Assembly (NCBI RefSeq): GCF_000003605.2
Contig: NW_003156738.1
Location: 488,227-520,944 of the forward strand
Source: Saccoglossus kowalevskii
Taxonomy: Eukaryota; Hemichordata; Enteropneusta; Harrimaniidae
Length of the DNA: 32,718 nt
Direction: 5' to 3'
Under the pieces are notes generated by a model. That model was not told where the DNA came from. It saw only the letters and a program-made list of their open reading frames with translations, and made no database searches. Positions 10,753 to 22,400 of the stretch are shown in pieces; positions within the stretch are counted from its first letter, which is position 1; every line of letters starts with the position of its first letter. The position numbers and the translations under genes are program-made.

Positions 10753-11429
10753 TACTCAGTTAACAGCGCCCTCAATGTCAACAGCCCACACGTGTTGGTC
10801 ATTCTTGGCTGACAGGCACGTCTGCTGACAAATAGTGATCACTGGCACCGAGAGCCGACTGGCACGGTGTCCATCTGATTTATCACTGGGTCCCTTTGAC
10901 AACAGTTCAATGATGTCTTGCCACGTAAATTACATTATCCCTCGTAAATCTGTCAGAAACGTCCAACTTGGACTTGTGTTGTTGTTTCGTGCCTAATAAA
11001 TACACAAGCTTGAATATTTAACAATGAGACGTGTGTCCGTTCTGCTCATCTGCCATTCTCAATATACGCCACCCAGTTTTCGTGTAAATGTTTTTGTTTT
11101 GTTGTTTTGTTGTTTACAGACACAATTTAGGGGAACTCTCGTAAATCTGTCGCATTACGGATCGCTCCATATATCAGTTTCACGTGAATTAAAGCGAAGA
11201 CGACAGAGCAACGTAGACAATTAAAGAAGAAAGTTTTGTCACATACTATTCAGAAAATCCTACTATGCTGTTACTTTACAAAGTAGTATCTGTTTAATAT
11301 GCACCGTCACAAGGACAGCGAGTCTTGGGAAGATCTACCGCGTCTGAACCGTTGACACAGTGTGGCGGGGTGCCAAATTCTTGTCATCTTCCGGGGTATA
11401 TATGGTACGGTATATCTGTGTAATTACCT
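10753..11429. other. Non-coding sequence
   Basis: Nothing recognisable apart from GCGCCCTCAATGTCA at about 10762, also seen in the hairpin element at 6951, and the palindrome AGTGATCACT near 10844. A 66-codon ORF at 11024 has no known domain. Confidence 0.4.
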
Positions 11430-13970
11430 CCATCAGTGGTGGGATATTGGTGGGCAATAGTTACTTAGGTGGGTATTTAGTACTTAGACTGGGAATTGGC
11501 TGAATTGGTAACAGGGGATAAGTACTTATGGGTGCGCAATTAGTACCGTGGTGTGGGTATTTGGTACTGAGGGTGGGCAATTGATTTTCAGGGTGGGTAA
11601 ATGATACTCGAAGTGCGAATTGGTAACGAGGGATGGGAATTTGGTACTAATGGGCCAGCATTTGTTATTGAGGGATGAACAATTGGTGATCAGAAATTAG
11701 TAACAGATGTTGGGGAATCGGTAATGTGTGTAATTAGTAAAGCAGTTTGCAGTGAGAGAAGTGAGCTTGGTTTTGGTACTGAAATTGTTGGCTGTTGGGC
11801 AAATGGCACTGATGGCACACAACAAGTACTCAGAGTGATAACAACAGAGGTAGGCAACTGGTACTTGTGATGGAAAACTTACTACAAGGGGGAATTTAGA
11901 CTGAAAGATGGACACTTGGTACTGCAGGTGGGCAACAGGTACTCAGGGGTGGCCAATTGGTACTGACAGATGAGAAATTAGTAATAATACTGAAAGGGGA
12001 CAAATGAAAAATACAAGTTGGACAATTGGCACTGAAGGTGAGTAATTGGTACTGGAGGTGAGTAGTTGGTACTGAAGGTGGGTAATTGGTACTGAAGGTG
12101 GGCAACTGGTACTGAGAGTGATTAATTGGACCTGAAGGTGATCAATTGGTACTGAATATGAGCAATTGGTACTGGAGGTGAATAATTGGCACTGAAGGTC
12201 GACAATTAGTAATAACGGGTGGACAATTGGTAGTGAATGTGGGTAATTGGTACTGAATGTGAGTAATTGGTACTGAAGGTGGGCAACTGTACTGAGAGTG
12301 AGTAATTGGTACTGAATGTGGGCAATTGGTAATAAGTGGTGGGCTATTGGCACTGGAGGTGTGTAATTGGTACTGAAGGTGGGTAACTGGTACTGAGAGA
12401 GTAATTGGCACTGAAGGTCGACAATTAGTAATAACGAGTGGGCAATTGGTAGTGAATGTGGGTAATTGGTACTGAATGTGGGCAACTGGTACTGAGAGAG
12501 TAATTGGCACTGAAGGTCGACAATTAGTAATAACGGGTGGGCAATTGGTAGTGAGGGTGGGTAATTGGTACTGAAGGTGAGTAATTGGTACTGAAGGTGG
12601 GCAACTGGTACTGAGAGTGAGTAATTGGCACTGAAGGTCGACAATTAGTAATAACGGGTGCGCAATTGGTAGTGAATGTGGGTAATTGGTACTGAAGGTG
12701 GGCAATTGGTACTGAGAGAGTAATTGGCACTGAAGGTCGACAATTAGTAATAACGGGTGGGCAATTGGTAGTGAGGGTGGGTAATTGGTACTGAAGGTGA
12801 CTAAATGGTACTGAAGGTGGGCAACTGGTACTGAGAGTGAGTAATTGGCACTGAAGGTCGACAATTAGTAATAACGGGTGGGCAATTGGTAGTGAATGTA
12901 GGTAATTGGTACTGAAGGTGGGCAATTGGTACTGAGAGAGTAATTGGCACTGAAGGTCGACAATTAGTAATAACGGGTGGGCAATTGGTAGTGAGGGTGG
13001 GTAATTGGTACTGAAGGTGAGTAATTGGTACTGAAGGTGGGCAACTGGTACTGAGAGTGAGTAATTGGTACTGAAGGTGAACAACTTGTACAGAAAGTGA
13101 GTAATTGGCACTGAAGGTCGACAATTAGTAATAACGGGTGGGCAATTGGTAGTGAGGGTGGGTAATTGGTACTGAAGGTGAGTAATTGGTACTGAAGGTG
13201 GGCAACTGTACTGAGAGTGAGTAATTGGTACTGAATGTGGGCAATTGGTAATAAGTGGTGGGCTATTGGCACTGGAGGTGTGTAATTGGTACTGAAGGTG
13301 GGTAACTCGTACTGAGAGAGTAATTGGCACTGAAGGTCGACAATTAGTAGTAACGGGTGGGCAATTGGTAGTGAATGTGGGTAATTGGTACTGAAGGTGA
13401 GTAATTGGTATTGAAGGTGGGCAATTGGTACTGAAGGTGGGCAATTGGTATTGAAGGTGGGTAATTGGTACTGAAGGTGGGCAACTGGTCCTGAGAGAGT
13501 AATTGGCACTGAAGGTCGACAATTAGTAATAACGGGTGGGCAATCGTATTGAAGGTGCGTAATTGGTACTGAAGGTGGGCAATTTGTACTGAGAGAGTAA
13601 TTGGCACTGAAGGTCGACAATTAGTAATAACGGGTGGGCAATTGGTAGTGAAGGTGGGTAATTGGTACTGAAGGTGGGCAATTGGTACTGAAGGTGGGCA
13701 ACTGGTACAGAAAGTGAGTAATTGGTACTGAAGGGGGCAACTGGTACTGAAGGTGAGTAATTGGTACTGGGGATTGGCAACGGGTGCTGAATGGGAGGAA
13801 CTGGTACTGGGAGTTGGTACTAAGGGTTGTTAATTTATATTAAGGGTGGGTGGCAATTTGGACTAGTGGACTAGTTGTGCAAAGCGGTGGGCAAATGTAA
13901 ATATGTGCTGAGCAGTTAGAACTGAGAAGTTGGTAATTGACCAAGCGGGATCATTGGAAACTCTGGGGAC
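11430..13970. repeat. 20-bp minisatellite, about 2.5 kb, with higher-order repeats
   Basis: The basic unit is GTAATTGGTACTGAAGGTGG with many single-base variants, around 125 copies. The centre (about 12050-13780) is well conserved; both flanks (11430-12040 and 13780-13970) are progressively degenerate. A diagnostic variant, GTCGACAATTAGTAATAAC, recurs at about 12198, 12417, 12516, 12637, 12737, 12857, 12956, 13117, 13337, 13516 and 13613. Spacing is mostly near 100 and 120 bp, multiples of 20. Long minus-strand ORFs in all three frames arise because the unit has no stop on that strand; I do not treat them as genes. Confidence 0.96.
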
Positions 13971-14454
13971 AATTAGTATTTACTTTTCTTTGCTTCTTTG
14001 ATTTTTTTTCCGAATTTACACTCAACCTTGAAAAGAAACGACAATTTGTCGACAATCATGGCGGCCACTAGGGTGCATTTGAAATCATGTGGGAGGCTGT
14101 AAATTTGTTTTCATAGTGTCTTATTTGTAAATTTTTATTTTTATTGAACGTGCCAACATTTTTCCATGCAACACCTTGCATGTTTTTTTTCCCGTGTATA
14201 GCTTGCAATTTCTATCAAACCTCCACACTTTAAAATGCTCGATCCCTAAACGTGTTGTCTCTGTAGTAAATTAAAACGAGACAATCTTGGCTGAGACTTT
14301 GTCTCGACAAGACGCTATGTGGCCCTGCTATGATCTATAGATGAACACGGTGCCATACTAGCTGATACTGAATTATTTCCGTCAAAACTGTTACATCATA
14401 TGAGGCAGGGTGGCGCTTTCAATTCGCGTGCTCACTCACATATTAAAGTCGAGC
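13971..14454. other. Non-coding sequence
   Basis: ATGGCGGCCACT at 14058 opens only a 14-codon frame and is more like a YY1-type motif. No gene or repeat otherwise. Confidence 0.4.
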
Positions 14455-14591
14455 TTAAAGGGTGGCAGTCGTCTTACCGCGTCCTGTTCGATGTGGGACT
14501 CATAGTGACGTATACAACGCGTGTAAAATACATTGTTTATTTACATGAACATGAACACGCGCTGCGCTGCGCGACGACCACCGCGCTTTAA
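14455..14591 (-). mobile_element. 129-bp TTAA-flanked miniature transposon, copy 1
   Basis: The element at 14459-14587 is bounded by TTAA on both sides (14455-14458 and 14588-14591). Its ends AGGGTGGCAGTCGTC and, inverted, AGCGCGGTGGTCGTC agree at 11 of 15 positions. An internal block (14483-14504) matches the block at 17482-17461 of copy 2 at 20 of 22 positions in opposite orientation, and an ACGCGTGT motif follows in both. TTAA targeting suggests a piggyBac-type source. No coding capacity. Confidence 0.72.
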
Positions 14592-16156
14592 ATTAAATCA
14601 GAGACAAAAAGGGACAACCATAAGACGTGTATAGATCGACAAGCATGTATGTTAATCCTTCGGGCGACTTTTATCACCTCTCACAAAATAAGCCTTCAGA
14701 TTGTTTTTGATCAATGCATGTAAGGCGATGAGAAATTATGTCCATTTTGTCCAAATTTAACACGGAAATTATAAAGAAAACCCGTAAAAATGTGCAAAAT
14801 GTCTCTCAGAAATATTTGTCTCGAAAACGTTATGAAGTTGAAAAGCAAATTACATTATAGATGTGGAACAGTTTGACACAACCGCGCAGTTGTTGACTTA
14901 TTTGTAAACAATATTTTTTCCAGATATCACCATGGGATAAAAATAAGTTTGAAGCTCAGACACTTAGTAATTCTACCGTCGTCACCGCTGATATGTGTTG
15001 CCTTATACAGGAAATAGAAAAAGAAAAACGAGATAAAATGATACGCACTGCCCCTTGTCGTATTTCAGGACAGGTTCCGCAATCTTCATTGTCTTTTGTT
15101 TGTTATCGACTAAATCTTAAAATAATACACTGTGGAATATTTTATTTTTCATTTGCCTTATATTTTCGCCGGAATAATAACATTCATCCAGTGAATATAC
15201 TGTTCGTGTCTTTTTTGACTTGCACGTAATTTATACCCTGTTTGAGGTCGTGATACAGAGGGTGAAATGTGCACTGGCCACATGCATGTCAAGTGTAGGG
15301 TACGTGTTTGTAAGATGTCGTTTATGGTTCTATGTTGATTTGCCCAATGAGTTCACGTTTGCCATGGTATGGACTATCTTATTTACAATTTTGTTTTACC
15401 ATGTTCTCGGTTTACCGTTTCTAGTCCTCTCCTACATTTTGGTTAAATTTAACCAGTCCAACTCCTATATAAAGATAAATTGTTGATGGCAGAATTAAAA
15501 GAACTTGTGAAGATATACACTAAATTATAATTCAATTTAATATTGTCGATACTAGTGAAGTTGCTACATTATTTTTTCAAGTTGAAATGGTGATGAAATC
15601 TTCTGTGACCAGTGGTTTGATGTTTAGTAAAACGAAGTAGATCGGTAAAGCACCAAAATATGTTCTATTAGCATTACATTTATCTGATTTATTGTATCCG
15701 GCTTTATTAATTATTAAAAATACATGCAAATATGTAAATTAGGTTATCGCAACAATTTTGTAAGCAGTTGTACGTAATTACTTTTGTGATACAGTTCTAA
15801 GCCGTGACGTACGTACTCTCTAAGTATGCCGTGTTGAGACGTGCGCGTAAATGTTTTAACCAGCCCGATGGGAGTTTCACGGTCATGGTTACAAGGTGTA
15901 TGTTATGCCAGGTTAGTCCCCACGTTGGGAGGGGTAGTCGCTTGAACTGAGTGATTGGAATACCGGGCTACGTCATAGCTGATCACACCGCTTAATTTGG
16001 TCACAGTCCTTGTGATTCGGCATACATGGAAGGCGCTTGTATTGACTGGGGTTGCTGGTTCATTGCATATACATAACAAAGGCGTAGAACACCAATGGTG
16101 TAAAGGGGTCGGATAAAGTTAGTTTGTAAAAATTCGACCTTGACGTGTGTAACGTA
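14592..16156. other. Non-coding sequence up to the assembly gap
   Basis: Several ORFs of 60-90 codons (such as 15220-15486, rich in hydrophobic residues) have no recognisable domain, lack supporting splice signals and mostly lack strong start contexts. I see no gene, RNA or repeat. Confidence 0.4.
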
Positions 16157-16379
16157 NNNNNNNNNNNNNNNNNNNNNNNNNNNNNNNNNNNNNNNNNNNN
16201 NNNNNNNNNNNNNNNNNNNNNNNNNNNNNNNNNNNNNNNNNNNNNNNNNNNNNNNNNNNNNNNNNNNNNNNNNNNNNNNNNNNNNNNNNNNNNNNNNNNN
16301 NNNNNNNNNNNNNNNNNNNNNNNNNNNNNNNNNNNNNNNNNNNNNNNNNNNNNNNNNNNNNNNNNNNNNNNNNNNNNNN
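16157..16379. other. Assembly gap, 223 unknown bases
   Basis: All bases are N. Reading frames running through it are artefacts. The gap size may be an estimate. Confidence 0.99.
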
Positions 16380-16699
16380 GTCCCGTAACAAGACCATTCT
16401 ACGTCATTCACAGCATTAGGCCTAAATTGAAATTACAGTGCTGCGCGTCCGCAAGCCCGGAAGATCCAATCATGCTCACATGAACTAATAAGCGACGGGT
16501 GTTTTTTCTCTCGGTGTTCCTGCTCCATGACTTGAATTGTGTGATGTCATAGGTCACATAGTAAAGATGTGTCCGATACACCATGTCATTGACAAGAAAA
16601 ATAAATTTAAATTTCCATCGCAGAAAATGAATTGTGAATAGTTTTGAAATTGGCGATCGGCGAGTATAATTTTAAAATCTGACCGGACTGATGTCAACC

Positions 16700-16755
16700 G
16701 GTCACGGTGGCTCAGCCGTGATGCGCTCTCTTCGATCGTGACCCGATAGAGCGTT
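16700..16755 (+). repeat. Possible tRNA-derived SINE head (box A-like)
   Basis: GGTGGCTCAGCCGTGATGCG (16706-16725) resembles the D-arm and box A of a tRNA. CGCTCT (16723-16728) and AGAGCG (16748-16753) then form a perfect inverted pair. A convincing box B is not found at the expected distance and there is no tRNA cloverleaf. At best a decayed SINE 5' end. Confidence 0.28.
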
Positions 16756-17426
16756 GAGGCCGAAAAGGGATAGCTACGCTTAGTGCGCACCGAAAAATGA
16801 CAGCTACCCTACTATACTATGCGATAACCTAATTTTTGAGTCGATTTAATTCGGGCAAGCTCTGGGTATTAACACACATGCACTACGATGTAGCTTGAAG
16901 GCGAATAAAAACTGCGTGCCCAAAGTATTCTGTACCGAGTTTGAGACGAAAAACACTATATCATATTATCAACACCCATCCGTCAGGAAATCGATTTCCA
17001 TGACAACAGGGCCACTTATAAGATTGATATCTGCCAATGCATGTTTTGGAGTGATTTGACACTCTGATAATCATGCAAAATGCTTTCCTAATATATATAG
17101 TGTTCTCAGTTACGATGTTAAATCTTGTAGATTGTTTTACGCGTGTTAAAAACTGCTCCTTACGTTACATTGTATTTGCGTCATCCTATGTTTCGTTTCT
17201 CGTCGCTTTATTGACCATGGTCAGACAACTTACAGCACTTGATTTTCACGATCTCCATTGCACTTGACCGAAAAAAGAAAGACCACGAAGATGGCAATAT
17301 TGATACAGTCAACATTACTGAACGCCATATCCCTTCGGTAAATTTCCCTGGGAAAAAAACAAACCTTGAACGGGGGTGATAACATGTTCGATATTCGTGG
17401 GGTAAAAAGAAATCACGCGTTTGTCG

Positions 17427-17510
17427 TTAAAGGGTGACGGTCATGTAAACACGCGTTATGTATGAGTCCCATGTCGAACAGGAAGCGTCGACACGATCAT
17501 CGCCCTTTAA
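17427..17510 (+). mobile_element. 76-bp TTAA-flanked miniature transposon, copy 2
   Basis: The element at 17431-17506 is bounded by TTAA at 17427-17430 and 17507-17510. Its ends AGGGTGACGGTCATGT and, inverted, AGGGCGATGATCGTGT agree at 12 of 16 positions. It shares its interior with copy 1 at 14459-14587 but lies in the opposite orientation and is about 53 bp shorter. It carries no gene. Confidence 0.75.
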
Positions 17511-18473
17511 ACAAAGAAGCAATCATCTTGTTCGACTCGTTACGAGAAACACGGCAAGCGCATGAATCATAGTAACATGGGAGACCTTTAACAAGAATCA
17601 ACATACGCATTATCTTCGCATAGTGCAAAGCATAAATAAGAGGGTTTCACACCACTGTGTCTTTTCTCCTCTATAGGAAAGACTAAAAGCGGTTTACAAC
17701 GACAAATTTGAAAACTGCAATAAAATACCCAATATCCTGACCACGTGATTAGAGCGGTTTCGGCTTATTGCTCATCATCGCAGAGGAAACGGAGAAAATA
17801 ACAAATTATATAATATTTTTAAAACAGAAATCTTTTTAAAATATACCGTAATTGCGGTTACTTGAGGCGTCAGATTTGAGGCCGAGTAAAATTATAATAC
17901 ATAATCTGCCTTTAAAAAGAAAGTATAGTTAAATTATCGTGGTGTGTGTATTTTCGTTTTTGTTTGTTTGAGTTTTTGTCAAATTTAGATCTTATTAACT
18001 ATATAACGTTTTAAATTGAAAACATTGAATTTAGGGACAATTGAATATAAATTAAACATCATACGGGAGACATTTGGTGGTCAAAATAAAACTATTCTTG
18101 TGCGGTTTGCATTTAGAAAATCGTAGTTGATTGGTCCACTAGCTTGTTTAATTATTCATGTATTGTTTGTCTCACAATGCGCATGCGTGGCGAACAAAAC
18201 AATCTCGTATTAGAAATACATAGATAACCAATTAATTTCCCTTCTGTGTTAATGTTAATTAGATCTTATTTAATATGTTCGATCGATCGATTAATAGATT
18301 AAAACTGTTTTCACTTATTATTGAATCCAAATCCAAGGATGTGTGAAATTTGGGCATATCACACATGCACTCATTATATTTGTGATGTGATATTTTAGCC
18401 TATTAATAATGTCTCCATATCAGCATATATTATTTTCAAAAGCTTGCTAATACATGTATACATATCATTTCAG
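17511..18473. other. AT-rich non-coding sequence
   Basis: No domain-bearing ORF and no repeat beyond the palindromic GATCGATCGATC near 18280. It may be intronic or upstream sequence if the exon-like segment at 18474 is real. Confidence 0.35.
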
Positions 18474-18652
18474 CAATGGGGAAAAGATGAGAAAGAAACT
18501 CGCCTACTGCAGAGTGGGGGTGTCGCCGGTGCATGTACCGTGACGTGTGAGAGGTTGCCCATTCATTCTTCGTGTACACATTGCCCTCTCGCACTGTTAC
18601 AAGTTCTTAGTATATACAGCGTACGGACTCAATTGGCGAGCACACGGTTAAG
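18474..18652 (+). other. Candidate internal exon (179 bases)
   Basis: It is bounded by an acceptor, CATATCATTTCAG ending at 18473, and a strong donor, TTAAG then GTAAGTCT at 18653. It is richer in G+C than its surroundings. One of three frames is open throughout: QWGKDEKETRLLQSGG, then CTVTCERLPIHSSCTHCP and so on. The peptide matches no family I know. The other two frames have stops, and joining to the next candidate exon brings an early stop. A long non-coding RNA or untranslated exon is as likely as a coding one. Confidence 0.3.
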
Positions 18653-19173
18653 GTAAGTCTAAGTGTCTATATAACGGATTTGATTTTTTAAGGTACAGGC
18701 CTACTGATATATGTTTTGATACTGGTCGTATACTGTATGGCAATGCGAAATGGTTGAGTGGGAGATTGCTAAATACTATTCCAATTTTACCACAAAATTA
18801 AAGGAATTAGCATTTTTATCACTTGAAAAAAACAACAGATTTTTGAAATAATTCTGGAAAAATACCCATGTCAGTCACGACATGATATATCATATGTTCA
18901 TTGACCCTATTTCACCGGATAATAGTTTGAGATATCAGCATAATGTATCCATTTACTAAATTATAAAAATCGTGTTCTCAATAAATAAGCTGGTGACTCC
19001 AAACTTGTTATACAAGAGTACAATATACTGCACAATGATTAACTTCTGTGTGAATTTTAATTTTGTCTTCCATCTTAAATACATCAACATCGTGTTGCCT
19101 GGTTATAAAATGCAAACATGCAGACAATGATGTGAAATTCCAATGATTTATTGATTACATTCCTTTATTCATT

Positions 19174-19190
19174 TATATATATATATATAA
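19174..19190. repeat. AT dinucleotide microsatellite
   Basis: Eight uninterrupted AT units following a T-rich stretch. Confidence 0.9.
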
Positions 19191-19381
19191 ACAAAAAAGT
19201 GGTCAAGTCAAATCTTGAGATAAAAATAAGTTAATCTTTTTTACAAATTTGAATTTACATTTCAGTGAATTTCATGAAAATTATAAAAAGATCCTTCAAG
19301 TTTAAAACTGCTGCAGTGGTGATTATTTTCCGCGCTAGCCAAGAACACACTTTCTTGTATCTATTTTTTTTTTTTCAACAG

Positions 19382-19417
19382 ATTGTCGTCTATTCATCAT
19401 TGAATCTTCTTGCCTTG
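19382..19417 (+). other. Candidate micro-exon (36 bases)
   Basis: A long T tract and CAACAG end at 19381. Thirty-six bases later, CTTG is followed by GTAAGAAT, a good donor. In the frame carried over from the candidate exon at 18474 it reads RLSSIHH and then a stop, so that open frame would end here. It supports a spliced plus-strand transcript but not a protein. Confidence 0.25.
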
Positions 19418-22400
19418 GTAAGAATAAGAATATAATTTCTTTTCTCGCAAAATACAAATGTTGAAAACAAAATAAAAATATCCTGATTAAAAGCCATTTG
19501 TATTGCTGTGTGGTTTGTTATGTGAAATGGAAACTTGGGAAATGAAAATATTTGTGGGAACAAAGATAATCAAGATAGTTGAATAATGATTGAATAATTG
19601 TTCGAGTGAACGCCCGGTAATAAACAAGTTTTAAAGTTAGTGCAACACCGCCAGTGATGAATATTGGGTAAGAGTATAACTTTTTTACGATGACTAACAC
19701 AATAGCACACTAGTTGGGTTTTTAGCTGAGGTTGACATCAATTCTGGTAAATTAGGTTTTGTAATTACTATAGTGGACTCTACATCAAGAATCATAACTT
19801 TGATGGAGTAAAATGGTCATGTGATACTGGCGGGCCACTGGATGTTCTTTCTATGCAAAACGAATAGCAGTGTATATGCCAGTTTTCAAAGGGGTTGACG
19901 AATACAATAATTTCCGTCGCTGTAATTCGAGACGCTTACAATGTAGCGTGTCCCCGATTTACAGCAATTTTGTATAACAAAGATAACAAAGTTATTGTTT
20001 CAGAAGACCCCAAACTATGGAGTAAACAAAATATTTGGAATAAGACATCGATCGCAGTAAGGATGCACGGGTTTTGTTACCAGTGTGCAGTGTGTGTATT
20101 TCGCCACGTGTCCTTGTTCGCTATCTCGCTCTGTTCGGCGGTGCTTTGGGGTCTCACTCTCTGCACAGTCTATGCCCTTATGTATAATCATGATGCGTGG
20201 TATTTCTAAAAAAAACAATGTTTGCAATAAACAAATGCCTCATTTCAGTTGGGTGCCAGTTTTGTAAATTATGATGTAAAAATTCTATACATCGGAACAA
20301 TTATTTAGTTTTTAATTGCACTCAGATTTTGTTTTCAACCGTTTGTTTCCATATATGATGAAGTTAATTCTAAGCTCATTGACACTTGACTTCCCTTAAT
20401 GCCTGTGGCCACAAGTTCAATATTCCTTCGAAATACAGTAATAAGAATTAATGAAATTGGGAGAGTGGTCAATTGGTTGGTTTCAGGCAATCTAACTTGC
20501 CGCATACCTGTATGTAATGATTTCTTGTTGACTTACAAAGCCAATACAGTGCGTGTTTCTAAATATCACGGTGAACTCGGGGACTAGCGAGGGAACAATC
20601 GTTGTTAAACCCGTCAGATCGGGTTGGATACGACAACGGTGGAATACTACTGCTTGAATCTATCTGTCGAAACAGTGTTACCGGACTTCGTGAATTCGAC
20701 GTTAGGCATATAATTGTTCCGATAGCACAGGCAACCTAAGGTGTCTCCAATATAATTCGCGTATTTGAGAAGCAGTCTGCCAATGACTGCAGTACATACG
20801 GAGTTCCGAATCAATCGTCAAAATGTACTAAACGTTCTGGTGTCATCACGGTACATTGGCGTCCCTTGTTTCAAAAAATTTAAATCGGACCCGTAAAACT
20901 GTAGAAGAAACTTTGACATATTTGAATCGATTCAAGAAAAAAAAAACATTAGCGGTTGTCTGAGATCCAGACATTGTATATATTGTGCGATGAGTAATGT
21001 AAATGCGAACACGTTTATATCGCAGCATTGGGGTAGAATACGCCGGGTAGAACGTCAGATTCATACACAGGTCATTTATTTTCATCGGGAAGTTACTAGT
21101 ATTCCTATCGAACTACTTACTTATGCCAATACAGATTAAAATGAATGGTTTTCCCACGTAAATGTATTGCATTTGAAGGTAAACAACAATGAGTATACAA
21201 GCATGGCTTGTGCTACACATCAAATACCACTTACATATGTACACCAGTGCATATAAAAACACCCAAAAAAAAGAAGTCAAGATCACCCGGTTTTTATTAT
21301 TTATTTTTTTTTGTATCAATTGTTAATTGTGAAATGCGCCGGTACTGGAAACAACTCGCTCCCTTCTAACATAAAACATGGCTGATCGTCTTCGATGTAA
21401 TGGCAGTATTTATTTTTAAATGTTCTTATAAGGTGACATGGTGGAAATGCCAGCTGTAATCGCCAAAATTACATGGTGCACTCAGAATATCATAAATATA
21501 TAAAATGCTGACCCTTCTTCAACGCGCATGCGAAAATCGACAAGTCAAAGGTTGAGCATGCGTTTTGTGGTGTATCCCTACTAGAGGAACTGCCAATTGA
21601 TCCCAAGTCATCAAACCTCCCCCAAGGGAATACATTCTTCGAATGGCCCAGCATAATGCGTCCATTTACATAGATAATTGCCGAAATGACAAAGGCATTG
21701 ACGAAATACACACCAGTTATTGTTTCACGAAAACATTAACTAGTTTGCTTTACCATTTACTAGTATGTGAATACTCGAAACCGTAGACATTTTCAAAAGG
21801 TGTGTCAGAATTAAGAAATACGTAAAAACAAAACAAAACGTATACTTAGTATTTACTGTCGTATTATGGTACATCAAAATGGTATGTCGATGCTAGTTGT
21901 CAGCGCTCACGAAAACATTGGTTTTCTTGGTAATGGTAGAAAGAAAAAAACGTAACAGCGGGAATGCCATGTCGGAGCTGAACATTGTGGAACGGAATCA
22001 GAGAATGCTGACACTGCCGGCATTGCAGTGTTAACTTGACAATGCATCACCATACACGTCGTCTACACGTACCAGCGATACAAAAGTCGTGTTTATAGAT
22101 TTGAACACACGACTAAAAAATGATGAATTGACAACATGCTACGTCCAAAGTTTAACGTTTTCTACTGGCTGATATCGAGTAATTACCTAGTCTCTAGAAA
22201 GCAATGATGCTGACCACTTCACACCCTATTGTCAAAGCGTGTGTTAATTAGTGGGTGATTGTGGAACGGGTCGACGAGAGTATGTTGTCTGGTTTGAAAC
22301 AGACGAGTTGGGCGCAGAAGCAGTACGTAAAAATATGACCCTGCTTCATTATAGCACAATGTCTAATTTCAAAACAATATTTCAGATTGGAGACGAATGG

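Noticed and set aside
11697-13780. Overlapping minus-strand ORFs up to 332 codons
   Set aside because: All lie inside the 20-bp minisatellite, in several frames at once, and encode the same cyclic peptide because the unit has no stop on that strand.
16001-16483. ORFs crossing 16157-16379
   Set aside because: They are kept open only by unknown bases in the assembly gap.
19895-20209. 104-codon plus-strand ORF with a hydrophobic segment
   Set aside because: It starts at TTG in an animal genome, has no domain or splice support, and is overlapped by an antisense ORF.
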